From Alphaproteobacteria bacterium (GTDB lineage: Bacteria; Pseudomonadota; Alphaproteobacteria; Thalassobaculales; Thalassobaculaceae), in assembly GCA_028822575.1 (NCBI GenBank), contig JAPKDN010000014.1, positions 1 through 17,510 on the forward strand: a stretch of 17,510 bases of DNA. Direction: 5' to 3'. The notes below the pieces were generated by a model. That model was not told where the DNA came from and did no database searches. It saw only the letters and a list, made by a program, of their open reading frames with translations. Of the stretch, positions 1 to 7,567 are shown piece by piece. The position numbers were made by a program, and so were the translations under genes. The first letter of the stretch is position 1, and every line of letters begins with the position of its first letter.

Positions 1-1200
1 CAACTGACCGAGGGCCAACCGGCGCCAGTTGCCGCGAATGGTGGTTTATCCTACATGTCCTTTGATCGGGACGGTGACGGTGGAACCACCGCAGCGACCG
101 AGGCGGCGCTCGCCCAGATCGCTGAAGGCGGTGGGCAAGCGGTCATCGACATGCTCGATAGCGCACCCCCGGGCCCGATCGAAACCAAGTGGGGCGTCGG
201 ATTTCGCGAATATGGAGAATGTTTCGACTATATTCGGGCAAACAATATCCAAGCCCCGGACGGCGGCGTCGCGCTGCCGCTGCGGTATTCGATCAGCGAT
301 CAACCGTCCTACTCAATCGTCCCGTCCAACGCGCTGTGGCGCGACCCGGCGCGCGAAGCCGACGCGATGGCGATCCGTAAGGATGAGCAAGATAACAAAC
401 GCCGCGCTCTGTATTTTCCCCAAGTGCTTCGGGACGCGCGACGCATCGGTCAGTACCACCAGGGCCTTGCGCCCAACACCCCCGAATGCATGGACCGGCT
501 CGGCGTCTCGCTGGCGCATTGCGAATCCGAGTGCGAGAATTTTTACGATGCTGCCGAGGTTGAGCGGGTGTTCTATCCGGAGATCGAGCAGTTGCTCCTG
601 GATTTCTTCCCCGGAGCAACGGACGCGCTCGTGTACAATCACGACGTGTTCGACAAGGACTATCAAGGCGACCGCACCGAGGATCAGGACGCCAAGAACC
701 CGGGCGTGAACGCCAACTACGTGAACCTGGTTCACAATGATCTGAACGACAACAGCGGTCGCGTACGGTGCCGCGAATTGCTTACGAAAAATCTAAGGAA
801 TTTCGGACGCGAACAGCACTGTACCGAGGCCGAGGCCGACGCGAAGATGTCGCGGCGATTCATGTCGATCAACCTCGCCAAACCGATGGAGACCGTTGGT
901 CAGTACCCCTTCGTTCTCTGTGCCTGGCCCTCTTTCGCTGATCAGGCCTATATCAACAACTATCGGGTCTATGACGACCGGGTTGGAGAGACCACCCGCT
1001 TTACCCACCGCGCCGATCACGAGTGGTATTGGTTTCCCCAGCAAACCTCCACCGAGGTGTCGATGCTCAAATGCTATGACTCAATCACCGACGGGTCGGT
1101 CTCGCGCTGGTCTTTTCATTCCGCCTGTATCGATCCAACCGCGCCCGACGACGCGGCTTGCCGCAAGAACGTCGTGGTCCGCGCCTATGTCTTCTTTTAG
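1..1200 (+). CDS. CmcJ/NvfI-family (AsaB-like) oxidoreductase, 5'-truncated by window edge
   Basis: The reading frame is open from base 1, and the first ATG inside the window is at 55, so the true start probably lies upstream; 399 residues are visible. The C-terminal two thirds carry the pattern of the CmcJ/NvfI/AsaB hydroxylase-desaturase family: DFYDAAEV-type spacing before a VFYPEIEQLL segment, a conserved VHND (bases 730-741), then a RFMSINLAKPM stretch, a VLCAWPSF stretch, a DHEWYWFPQQT block, LKCYDS, FHSACIDP and a final VRAYVFF. Known members act in fungal secondary metabolism and in cephamycin 7-alpha oxygenation (CmcJ); several are iron/2-oxoglutarate enzymes. The conserved His residues visible here could be metal ligands, which is inference. 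The N-terminal part (Asp/Gly-rich, then AEGGGQAVIDMLDSAPPGP) matches the leader usually seen before the family core. No biosynthetic cluster is visible next to it, so the substrate is unknown. Confidence 0.8.
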   Translation, partial: QLTEGQPAPVAANGGLSYMSFDRDGDGGTTAATEAALAQIAEGGGQAVIDMLDSAPPGPIETKWGVGFREYGECFDYIRANNIQAPDGGVALPLRYSISDQPSYSIVPSNALWRDPAREADAMAIRKDEQDNKRRALYFPQVLRDARRIGQYHQGLAPNTPECMDRLGVSLAHCESECENFYDAAEVERVFYPEIEQLLLDFFPGATDALVYNHDVFDKDYQGDRTEDQDAKNPGVNANYVNLVHNDLNDNSGRVRCRELLTKNLRNFGREQHCTEAEADAKMSRRFMSINLAKPMETVGQYPFVLCAWPSFADQAYINNYRVYDDRVGETTRFTHRADHEWYWFPQQTSTEVSMLKCYDSITDGSVSRWSFHSACIDPTAPDDAACRKNVVVRAYVFF

Positions 1201-1343
1201 GCAGAACCGGAAGACCTGATGGAATGCCGGAAGAGCAGCGGGTGATAACCGCAATTCGGAATAGGCGACTTTTCGGAATCGATCAAACAATAAGCCGCGA
1301 TTGATATTTACGCCGAAAAAGCTTTTTTGATAATTCACGGGTT

Positions 1344-1619
1344 ATGGGTATGACGGCACCGGCCGAAGCGGGCATTGGGCTCGGACTTATGGATTTGGCG
1401 TTTGGTGGAGGAACCCCTGGGAAGGCGTTCCTGACCGCGTTGGTCGTGGGCACTATCCTGACCGCCATCAACCACGGCGACCTGATCGTCGCGGGTGCCT
1501 TGCCTCCGATTTGGAAGGTTGCACTGACCTATTGTGTCCCCTATTGCGTGACGACCTGGGGCGCAATCACCGGTAAACTTACGAAGATCCACTGGCTCAA
1601 CACGGCCGAGAGCCGCTGA
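1344..1619 (+). CDS. nrtS: NrtS-type small nitrate/nitrite transporter
   Basis: This 91-residue membrane protein has two predicted hydrophobic segments, about residues 28-45 (FLTALVVGTILTAINHGD) and 57-75 (WKVALTYCVPYCVTTWGA). The INHGD and LTYxVPYCV signatures are those of the NrtS family, small proteins shown in cyanobacteria to act as oligomeric nitrate/nitrite transporters. The family core is about 70 residues, so this copy has a short Gly-rich N-terminal extension. The start could be 1344 or the in-frame ATG at 1350; neither has a strong Shine-Dalgarno. It lies 143 bases after the oxidoreductase and directly before a decayed adenylate cyclase on the same strand. NrtS and class III cyclase genes being neighbours suggests an ancestral functional pair (inference). 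The transporter frame itself looks intact. Confidence 0.8.
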   Translation: MGMTAPAEAGIGLGLMDLAFGGGTPGKAFLTALVVGTILTAINHGDLIVAGALPPIWKVALTYCVPYCVTTWGAITGKLTKIHWLNTAESR

Positions 1620-1679
1620 TTACGGGAACGGCGGCGAAAAAATCGACCCTGATAGCCATCTGAAGATAGAGACTTCTTT

Positions 1680-2899
1680 AAAGTTAGAAATATCATAGAC
1701 CTTAGTTTCTTCAATTTCCGGAATGCGATAACGGTGGCGTTTTTCGCAAGCACCGGTCTGGGGATTCTTCGGATCAACGAGAGTTTTAGAAAATTTTCCC
1801 CGTCCTGGGCAATGTCTCTAATGCCTATTTCCCCTGCTTTTGGCGTGGACAAAGGATAATAACTTCTCATATCTCAATGGTGTTCAAGGGTAATTAGTCG
1901 GCTGCATCGAGGAAATGCTGCGCGAGGAACTGCTCGACGATAGAATTCGAAACCAAAACATCATCAAGGTAAAAAGCCCGCAGCTTAAAATGCTGGCCAA
2001 TCGGCAGGCCAAGTACCTTTCTCCGCAGATCTATGAGAGCATCTTTTCGAACGTCCAGTCAGATGCCGATAAGCATAAGTAGGGAAAACTAACGGTCTTC
2101 TTCTCGGATATCGAGCAGTTTGCCGACCTCTATGACACGCTGGAACCGGAACGGCTTGCCTGCATTATTAACAACTATCATTTCCGAAATGACCACCATC
2201 GCCATCGACCGCGGCAGTACCATAAACAAGTTCGTTGGTGACGCGATGATGGTGTTTTCTGGCGACCCGAGCACCGAGGGTGAGGCGCGAGATGCCCTGA
2301 TATGCGCAGAAATGCCGGTGCGTATGCGCAAGCGCGTCCATGAACTGTGTGATCATTGGCGCCGGTTTGGCGTTCCCCACGGAGTGAACATCCGCATGGG
2401 GATCACGACCGGATATAGCACGGTAAGAAATTTTGGCCCGAATCAGCGGCTCGACTATACCGCCCTGGGTAGTCCGGTGAATATCGCCGCCGGACTCCAA
2501 GGTTTGGCCCCAAGCAATGAGGCCGTCGTGGCCGATGCGACCGGGCGAATTCTTGTCGAACAGGTCGAGTTCGAGTGTTTCGATGAAATCACGCCCAAGG
2601 GATTCAGCCGCCTAGGCTACCTCTATCTGGTAAAGGGCTTCATGTCCAACGACCACCGCGATCGCCGGCAACGTCTCTCTCACGGAGGCAAGCACGTGGA
2701 AATCAATGTGTTCGACACCACGGATATTCGCGCGGTCATCAAAGAGCTCCAGCAAGTAGCGAAGGAAATCGAAAGTCGGATCGAAGACCCGACCGCGCTT
2801 TCGCCTAAACCGATCGCGCTCTATGTCGCCAATGCCGCCGCCCGCAAATTATCCGATGTCAGTGGCAACCGTCGAGGACGCACGCCAGTCGCCCGATGA
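1680..2899 (+). pseudogene. Decayed membrane-associated class III adenylate cyclase
   Basis: Homology runs through three frames. First comes a membrane-like stretch (about 1683-1856, FFASTGLGILRINESF) that ends at TAA 1857. A linker in another frame (1894-2079, SPQLKMLANRQAKYLSPQIY) ends at an in-frame TAG at 2080-2082, with the start of the catalytic domain (KLTVFFSDIEQF) just beyond it. Finally, after a net +1 shift near 2179-2183, a frame runs from SEMTTIAIDRGSTINKFVGDAMMVF to the stop at 2899. Both metal Asp positions, and the Lys (INKF) and Asp (LDYT) typical of adenylate specificity, are recognisable. The transition-state Arg in the usual NxAARLQ motif is Gly here (codon 2492-2494). Several independent lesions make a sequencing error unlikely. 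The longest open stretch (2120-2899) could still be translated, but would lack the first metal Asp. The 3' end overlaps the convergent molybdopterin-subunit gene by 79 bases. The 5' boundary is approximate. Confidence 0.78.
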
Positions 2900-4974
2900 A
2901 CCGCGTTCGCGATCGCCGCGCCCGTTGGCCCGCACACTGCTTCTCCGGCGCCCAGAAACGGCGCGTCGGGCTGGTCTAGCAGAATCGTTTCGATCTCCGG
3001 AATATTGTCGAAGCCGATGATCGGATAGCTCTCCCAGTCGCGTGAGGTTATACCGCCCGGATCATGGGTAACTGCCTCGTAAATCGTCCAACTCGCGGCC
3101 TGGATAAAGCCACCCTCCAGCTGGGCCGTAAAGCCGGTCGGGTCGACGATCTGGCCTGCGTCACCGGCGATCACTGCGCGTTTCAGGCGAACCCGCGCGC
3201 CTTCATCGACCGCGAGCTCGACCGCGACGGCGGCATAGGCCTTGGCGTTCTTATACTGAGCGAATCCGAGGCCTCGTCCATGCCCATCCGGCGCCTGGTC
3301 TAGGGGGCCGATCCGCTCGGCCACGGCGTTGATACAGGCCCGTGCCCTTGGGTCGTCCATGTGTCGCAATCGAAGCTTCACGGAGTCCTCGCCCGCCATC
3401 GCTGCCAGTTCATCCAAGAAGGATTCCAAGGCAAAGACATTCGCAAAAGCCCCGAGGGTTCGAAGTGCCGAGGTCCGGTGTGGCAGGCCCCGGACAAGAT
3501 GTTTGACCAGTCTTGGTGAGGGGATTCGATACAACGGCTCCTGATTTCGGTGAATGCCCCCATGATGCATCAGGTTTGGCGGTGGCGGAATAACCGTGGG
3601 TGGGTTTGCAAGATACCGCGCCGGCAAGAGCCGTGACGAACCAAGGCCGGCGACACCGGGGCGCGGCCGTAACACGTGCGTGTCGCTGTGACTCTCGTGG
3701 CTCCAGGCGGTGATCTCGCCTTGGTTCGAAATCGCGCCTGATAGCTCCATCACCATGGCGGGACTATAGGGCTCCCAAGCGTGCTCGTCCTCGCGGGTCC
3801 ATTTCATCAGTACCGGCACGCCGGGAAGGGCACGGGCCACCAGAGCGGCGTCCACCGCCGCGTCATCCGCGCCGTTATGGCCATAGCAACCCGAGCCCGG
3901 CCGGTGATGCAGGCGCAATTGTTCCGGCGGCACCTCGAAAAGTTCGGCGAGGCTGGCGCGCAACAGATAGATGCCTTGGCTGTGAGTCCATAGCTCCAGC
4001 CCATCGTCCTTCATCACGGCGAGCGCTGCCGACGGACCGATCGAGGCGTGCATGATATAGGCACGCTCATAGCGCGCGGTATGGCTCGCCTTGGCGTCGG
4101 CTAACGTTTTGAGTGGTGGCGGCATCGGCGCGTCGACGGGAACCCCATTCACCACCGGCATGCTAAGCCGATCATTGGTCGTGAGCTGCTCATAGATGTC
4201 GCGGTCGCCAAGGTCCGGGTCCTTGGTCCAGGTGGCCGCGCTGCGCAGGGTATCGGCGGCCTTGATCACCCGATATTCATCAGCGCCAGCAATGGCGAGA
4301 AAACTGCCGTCGCGCACAACGAAGAAGCCACCATCCGACAATTTTTTCAACGCCCTATCATCCAGCCCTTTTAAGCGGGCGAGGGCGTGAGGCGGGCGCA
4401 CTGGGCGAGCGTGAACCATGGCGTCCATGCTCATGTCGTTCACGAAGACATGGCGTCCGGTGACGATGTCCTCCAGGTCCAGTGGCGTCGTCGGCTGGCC
4501 CACCAGGGTCCGTTCTGTCGCCGGCTTGATCTGCGCGGCCAGATCGATGGGAATGCCAAAAGCTTTATCACCTTGCAGATCCCAATAGCTGGTCGAGCGG
4601 TTAGTGGAGCGCGCGGTGATGGTGCCATCGGTGACGTCCAGCTCATCGGCGTCAACGCCGAGAGCCTCCGCCGCCAGGGCCACCATCGCCGCCCTGGCGG
4701 TGGCGGAGGCAAGGCGGATAGCGTTGCCGGATTCCTCCATCGAATTGCTGCCGGACGTCATGCCCTCGTCGGGTCCGTCAACGGTATTGGGGCGGATCAT
4801 GACGATCCTTTCCGGCTCGACGTCAAGCTCCTCGGCGGCGAGGCGCGAGACCGCCGATGAGATCTTCTGGCCGATATCGACCTTGCCCATGCGCACTTGT
4901 ACCTGGCCACTGGAGGTAACGACGATCCAGGAATCGAGATGGGGGTTTTTGGTCAAGCTGGGATTCTCGGCCAT
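2821..4974 (-). CDS. Molybdopterin-binding (large) subunit of an isoquinoline 1-oxidoreductase/nicotinate dehydrogenase-type hydroxylase
   Basis: This is the catalytic subunit of a xanthine-oxidase-family molybdenum hydroxylase, 717 residues from the ATG at 4974; that start has a GGGAGGG Shine-Dalgarno and lies 4 bases after the stop of the 2Fe-2S subunit. It would insert water-derived oxygen into an N-heteroaromatic or aldehyde substrate. Family marks in order: WIVVTSSGQVQVRMGKVDIGQ, then PDEGMTSGSNSMEESG, a VTGRHVFVNDM domain entry, PGSGCYGHNGADDAA (molybdopterin contact region), HRTSALRTLGAFANVFALESF, GDAGQIVDPTG, LEGGFIQAASW, and GAGEAVCGPTG with the catalytic Glu at residue 678. No Tat leader is visible, unlike many IorB proteins, so a cytosolic enzyme is likely. 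No maturation gene (XdhC or CoxI type) or cytochrome partner is present in the window. Frame and length look complete. The substrate cannot be read from sequence. Confidence 0.9.
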   Translation of the reverse strand: MAENPSLTKNPHLDSWIVVTSSGQVQVRMGKVDIGQKISSAVSRLAAEELDVEPERIVMIRPNTVDGPDEGMTSGSNSMEESGNAIRLASATARAAMVALAAEALGVDADELDVTDGTITARSTNRSTSYWDLQGDKAFGIPIDLAAQIKPATERTLVGQPTTPLDLEDIVTGRHVFVNDMSMDAMVHARPVRPPHALARLKGLDDRALKKLSDGGFFVVRDGSFLAIAGADEYRVIKAADTLRSAATWTKDPDLGDRDIYEQLTTNDRLSMPVVNGVPVDAPMPPPLKTLADAKASHTARYERAYIMHASIGPSAALAVMKDDGLELWTHSQGIYLLRASLAELFEVPPEQLRLHHRPGSGCYGHNGADDAAVDAALVARALPGVPVLMKWTREDEHAWEPYSPAMVMELSGAISNQGEITAWSHESHSDTHVLRPRPGVAGLGSSRLLPARYLANPPTVIPPPPNLMHHGGIHRNQEPLYRIPSPRLVKHLVRGLPHRTSALRTLGAFANVFALESFLDELAAMAGEDSVKLRLRHMDDPRARACINAVAERIGPLDQAPDGHGRGLGFAQYKNAKAYAAVAVELAVDEGARVRLKRAVIAGDAGQIVDPTGFTAQLEGGFIQAASWTIYEAVTHDPGGITSRDWESYPIIGFDNIPEIETILLDQPDAPFLGAGEAVCGPTGAAIANAVHRATGVRPRRLPLTSDNLRAAALAT

Positions 4975-4978
4975 GGTG

Positions 4979-5440
4979 CTAGCCCTCCCGCCGTAAGCGG
5001 TCGATCGCCGCGAGTATGCGTGCATGGCTGCCACACCGGCAGAGATGGCCGGCCAATGCCTCGCGGACCCGCGCGTCGCTCGGCTTCGGCTCGCGTTGGA
5101 ACAAGCCCGTGACCGCGATGACCATCCCCGGCGTGCAATAGCCGCATTGTGCCGCGGTTTCGGTGACAAAGGCGCGTTGCACGTCGCTTAGCGTCCCACC
5201 GGTGGCCAGTCCCTCGACGGTTACGATGTTCTTGCCCTCGAATTCCGAGGCGGCGGCGGCGCAGGTAAGGCGGCTCTCGCCATCGACCAGTACCGCGCAG
5301 GCGCCACATTGTTCCAGCCCACAACCAAGCTTGGCGCCGGTAAGGCCAAGTTGATTTCGCAATACCTGGAGCAAGGGCGTGTCGCTGTCGGTGACAAGGT
5401 GGTGGCTCTTCCCATTGACCTGAAGTCCTAGGCTCGGCAT
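4979..5440 (-). CDS. (2Fe-2S)-binding small subunit of the molybdenum hydroxylase
   Basis: The protein has 153 residues, the usual length for IorA-type subunits. The N-terminal plant-ferredoxin-like domain has Cys40, Cys45, Cys48 and Cys60 (GCGLEQCGACAVLVDG then LTC). The C-terminal helical domain has Cys99 and Cys102 (QCGYCTPGM) and Cys134 and Cys136 (HLCRCG). Each set binds one 2Fe-2S cluster; together they carry electrons away from the molybdenum site of the large subunit. The ATG at 5440 is preceded by AAGGA. It is the first gene of a two-gene minus-strand operon with the large subunit, and is divergent from an MFS transporter with 160 bases between the two starts. Those bases hold a candidate operator. 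The electron acceptor is unknown, since no FAD or cytochrome subunit gene is adjacent. Confidence 0.93.
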   Translation of the reverse strand: MPSLGLQVNGKSHHLVTDSDTPLLQVLRNQLGLTGAKLGCGLEQCGACAVLVDGESRLTCAAAASEFEGKNIVTVEGLATGGTLSDVQRAFVTETAAQCGYCTPGMVIAVTGLFQREPKPSDARVREALAGHLCRCGSHARILAAIDRLRREG

Positions 5441-5463
5441 TGGGCGGGTTCCTTCGGACAGAC

Positions 5464-5514
5464 TTCGACTATGGTCGAACTATTATTCGACCAGCCCCTC
5501 TATCATGGCATAAT
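5464..5514 (+). promoter_or_regulatory. Candidate operator of three half-sites overlapping a possible promoter
   Basis: Three 6-base half-sites lie in alternating orientation: TTCGAC at 5464-5469, GTCGAA at 5474-5479 and TTCGAC at 5486-5491. The first pair is separated by 4 bases and the second by 6; the second pair extends to a perfect 7+7 inverted repeat (5473-5479 and 5486-5492). A -10-like CATAAT at 5509-5514 lies 16 bases after TCGACC (5487-5492), a 4/6 match to a -35 box. The site would therefore overlap the promoter reading toward the MFS gene, and also sits upstream of the divergent hydroxylase operon. The repeats are seen directly; their use as an operator is inferred. No regulator gene is in the window. 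Confidence 0.45.
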
Positions 5515-5600
5515 GGCGCGATATCGACCCCGGTGGAAAGCCCGTCGCCGCACGGATCAAGGGGATGTCACGCGATGGCATTTGGAGGCTGGCGATCCCC

Positions 5601-6794
5601 ATGACGAGCCAACAGCGTCGCGCGCGGGTCATCGTGACCTTGGCCTGCTTCCTGATGGCGACTTTCGCCTGGGGAACGGTGTTCTACGGTCACAGTGTTT
5701 ATATGGACGCTCTAACACGGGATCGGGGCTGGTCGACGGCGCTGGTTTCCACCGCGATCCTGGTCTTTTGGCTCGCCAGCCTTCCCGGTACCATGAGCGT
5801 TGGTTTCCTAATCGACCGGCGTGGCCCTGTACCGGTCGTAATCATCGGCGCGCTGTGTATCGGATTTGGCCTAATCGCGCTTGGCCAGGTGACCGAGCCT
5901 TGGCAGTTGTTCGGCGTCTATATCGTGCTTGGCTTTGGCTATCCAGCCATGGCAGCGGCCGCAATCAGCTCGACCTTGGCGCCGTGGTTTGAAAAGGGGT
6001 TTGGCGTCGCGCTCGGCATCGCGCTGAGCGGCGCCAGTGTCGGCGGAGCCTTGGTGCCTGTATTGCTGGTCTATTCAAGCCAGCGTCACGGTTTCGATAC
6101 CACGATGCTGTTTGCTGGCGCCACTGTTCTAGTGGTCCTGACGTTAGTGGCGATAGTCTTACGCGGCCTTGGACGACCGGAGCGGGAGTCGGCGGATAAA
6201 GTCGCCGCCGCGCCAGTAAAGCCATGGGAGCGGTTGAAGGATCCTCTATTCTGGCGCATTGCTGTAGCCGCGGCCTTGGGCCTTGGCGGTCAAGTTGGCC
6301 TTCTGGCGCATCAAATTCCTATCGTTTCTGCGCATGGAACTGCCGAAGCAGCCGCAATCGCCGTTACGGTGGTCGCGGCTGGGTCGGCCATCGGACGGCT
6401 GGCGATCGCCCAGGCAAGCTTGGTTGTCCCAGCCACCTTGCTGGCCGCTCTTAGCTATGGATTATTTGGGACCGGCGTCGCGGTAATCGCTCTTTCTCAG
6501 TCTTTGACGGAAACTTATATAGGCTGCGCAATCGCGGGTTTCGTGGTCGGCCCGATCGTGTTGCTGCCACCGATTTTGGTCCGTAAGGCCTTTGGCTCGA
6601 ATGGGTATGGCGGGACCTATGCCTTGGTTACCGTGGTGATGTACGTGTTGGCCGCGCTCGTCCCATGGGTGGTTGGTATGTTGCACGCCCAATGGGGAAA
6701 TTATGCTGGTGGTCTGTGGGTGCTCGTGCTGCTGGAGGTCGCGGCGGCCGCCCTGATAATCAGGCCTCTGCCTAGATCCATGACTAATCCTTGA
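5601..6794 (+). CDS. MFS transporter (12 membrane segments)
   Basis: This is a 397-residue hydrophobic protein with about 12 membrane segments split by a charged central loop (LRGLGRPERESADKVAAAPVKPWERLKDP). The loop between segments 2 and 3 has GFLIDRRGPVPV, matching the MFS GxLxDRxG motif. The start at 5601 is preferred because GGAGG lies 12 bases upstream. An in-frame ATG at 5565 would add 12 residues but has no usable spacing to its purine run. The family includes sugar-phosphate, oxalate/formate and monocarboxylate carriers, and the substrate is not evident. Its divergent placement opposite a molybdenum hydroxylase suggests uptake or export of that enzyme's substrate or product (inference). 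Its 3' end overlaps the convergent hypothetical gene by 11 bases. Confidence 0.88.
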   Translation: MTSQQRRARVIVTLACFLMATFAWGTVFYGHSVYMDALTRDRGWSTALVSTAILVFWLASLPGTMSVGFLIDRRGPVPVVIIGALCIGFGLIALGQVTEPWQLFGVYIVLGFGYPAMAAAAISSTLAPWFEKGFGVALGIALSGASVGGALVPVLLVYSSQRHGFDTTMLFAGATVLVVLTLVAIVLRGLGRPERESADKVAAAPVKPWERLKDPLFWRIAVAAALGLGGQVGLLAHQIPIVSAHGTAEAAAIAVTVVAAGSAIGRLAIAQASLVVPATLLAALSYGLFGTGVAVIALSQSLTETYIGCAIAGFVVGPIVLLPPILVRKAFGSNGYGGTYALVTVVMYVLAALVPWVVGMLHAQWGNYAGGLWVLVLLEVAAAALIIRPLPRSMTNP

Positions 6795-7395
6795 GGGTTC
6801 GCAGCATTTCCTCGCGAAGGGCGTCCAGCTCGCTTTTCAGTGCCGAGTTTTTCTTCTGCCCCACATTCAGGACCGGGGCTTCCGGCATCTTTTGCCAGTC
6901 CCAATTTTGGCTAACTTCGTCCCGATCCGCATTGTGTTGTCGAGATGGTTTTGGATTGCCAGGCATCTGGCCCAACTCCCAAGCCTGGCCCGTGCTGTCG
7001 GCACGCGGAGCGGCGGGGTGCTTCGCGGGCTCCAAAGGACGAGCCTGGAAGACCCCCTCGGGGTTCTGCAGGGGCGGGAGTTCCCATTCAATAAACTCGG
7101 CAGAGGCGGTAGCTGGTTTCGCCGGCGGGCCCTTTTCGCGGCGAATCTGGGTTTCGCGAACCGCCGTGGCCTTGGTTTCTGCGGTTGATTGAATTGCAGA
7201 ACGTTTTTCCGGCGGCAGCGAATCGAACAACGCCTCGGCCTGTTGATAATCAGCGGCGCTGCCGGTATCGGCGGCCTTGAACAGACGCCTCGCCGCGCCC
7301 TCGCTTCCCTTGGCCTTGGTGCTGTCCGCGAGAATTCGAAGGCCGCTTCGGGTTTCCGCGTCCAGTTCATCGTCCCACTGGTTGTCGCCAGTCAT
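6784..7395 (-). CDS. Unrecognised, mostly disordered protein with a repeated Trp-acidic motif
   Basis: I do not recognise this protein. The ATG at 7395 is chosen because GGAGAGG precedes it; a GTG at 7413 would include that Shine-Dalgarno inside the gene. The product has 203 residues with no signal peptide, membrane segment or Cys. Residues 10-90 look helical and charged (AETRSGLRILADS, then SAADYQQAEALFDSLPPEKR). Residues 90-180 are rich in Pro, Ala, Asn and Gln and probably disordered. They contain three related short motifs, WELPPL (104-109), WELGQM (139-144) and WDWQKM (165-170), each followed within a few residues by Pro. The last 20 residues (ALKSELDALREEMLRTLKD) form a likely short amphipathic or coiled-coil helix. 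This layout suits a scaffold or adaptor with linear binding motifs, which is speculation. It is divergent from the GST gene and convergent with the MFS gene. Confidence 0.7.
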   Translation of the reverse strand: MTGDNQWDDELDAETRSGLRILADSTKAKGSEGAARRLFKAADTGSAADYQQAEALFDSLPPEKRSAIQSTAETKATAVRETQIRREKGPPAKPATASAEFIEWELPPLQNPEGVFQARPLEPAKHPAAPRADSTGQAWELGQMPGNPKPSRQHNADRDEVSQNWDWQKMPEAPVLNVGQKKNSALKSELDALREEMLRTLKD

Positions 7396-7415
7396 GCCGC
7401 CCTCTCCCACCAACT

Positions 7416-7443
7416 ATTATTTATACCGCCAAACGCCTGTCAT
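7416..7443 (-). promoter_or_regulatory. Possible promoter of the hypothetical gene
   Basis: On the minus strand ATGACA (7438-7443, a 5/6 match to TTGACA) is followed after 16 bases by AATAAT (7416-7421) inside an AT-rich patch that stands out from the GC-rich surroundings. It lies 20 bases before the chosen ATG and its Shine-Dalgarno. This is a weak match to a sigma-70-type consensus and has not been tested. Confidence 0.25.
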
Positions 7444-7567
7444 CGCACCCGAATTTCCTACCTGACCGACCAAAACTGGTTCGCGATCAATGATCACGAC
7501 AGCGAAATCATTGCGGGCGACTTCGTTTCTCGATATTGCCAGGGCAACCTAACTGCGGGAGAGAACC

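Noticed and set aside
1316..1327. Perfect palindrome AAAAAGCTTTTT upstream of nrtS
   Set aside because: Too simple and with no loop; it is not a terminator hairpin, and low-complexity A/T runs form such palindromes by chance.
4975..5169. Longer N terminus for the molybdopterin subunit (frame open to 5169)
   Set aside because: The extension is antisense-like, Arg/Ser-rich and lies within the 2Fe-2S gene; the ATG at 4974 has a strong Shine-Dalgarno and matches the family start.
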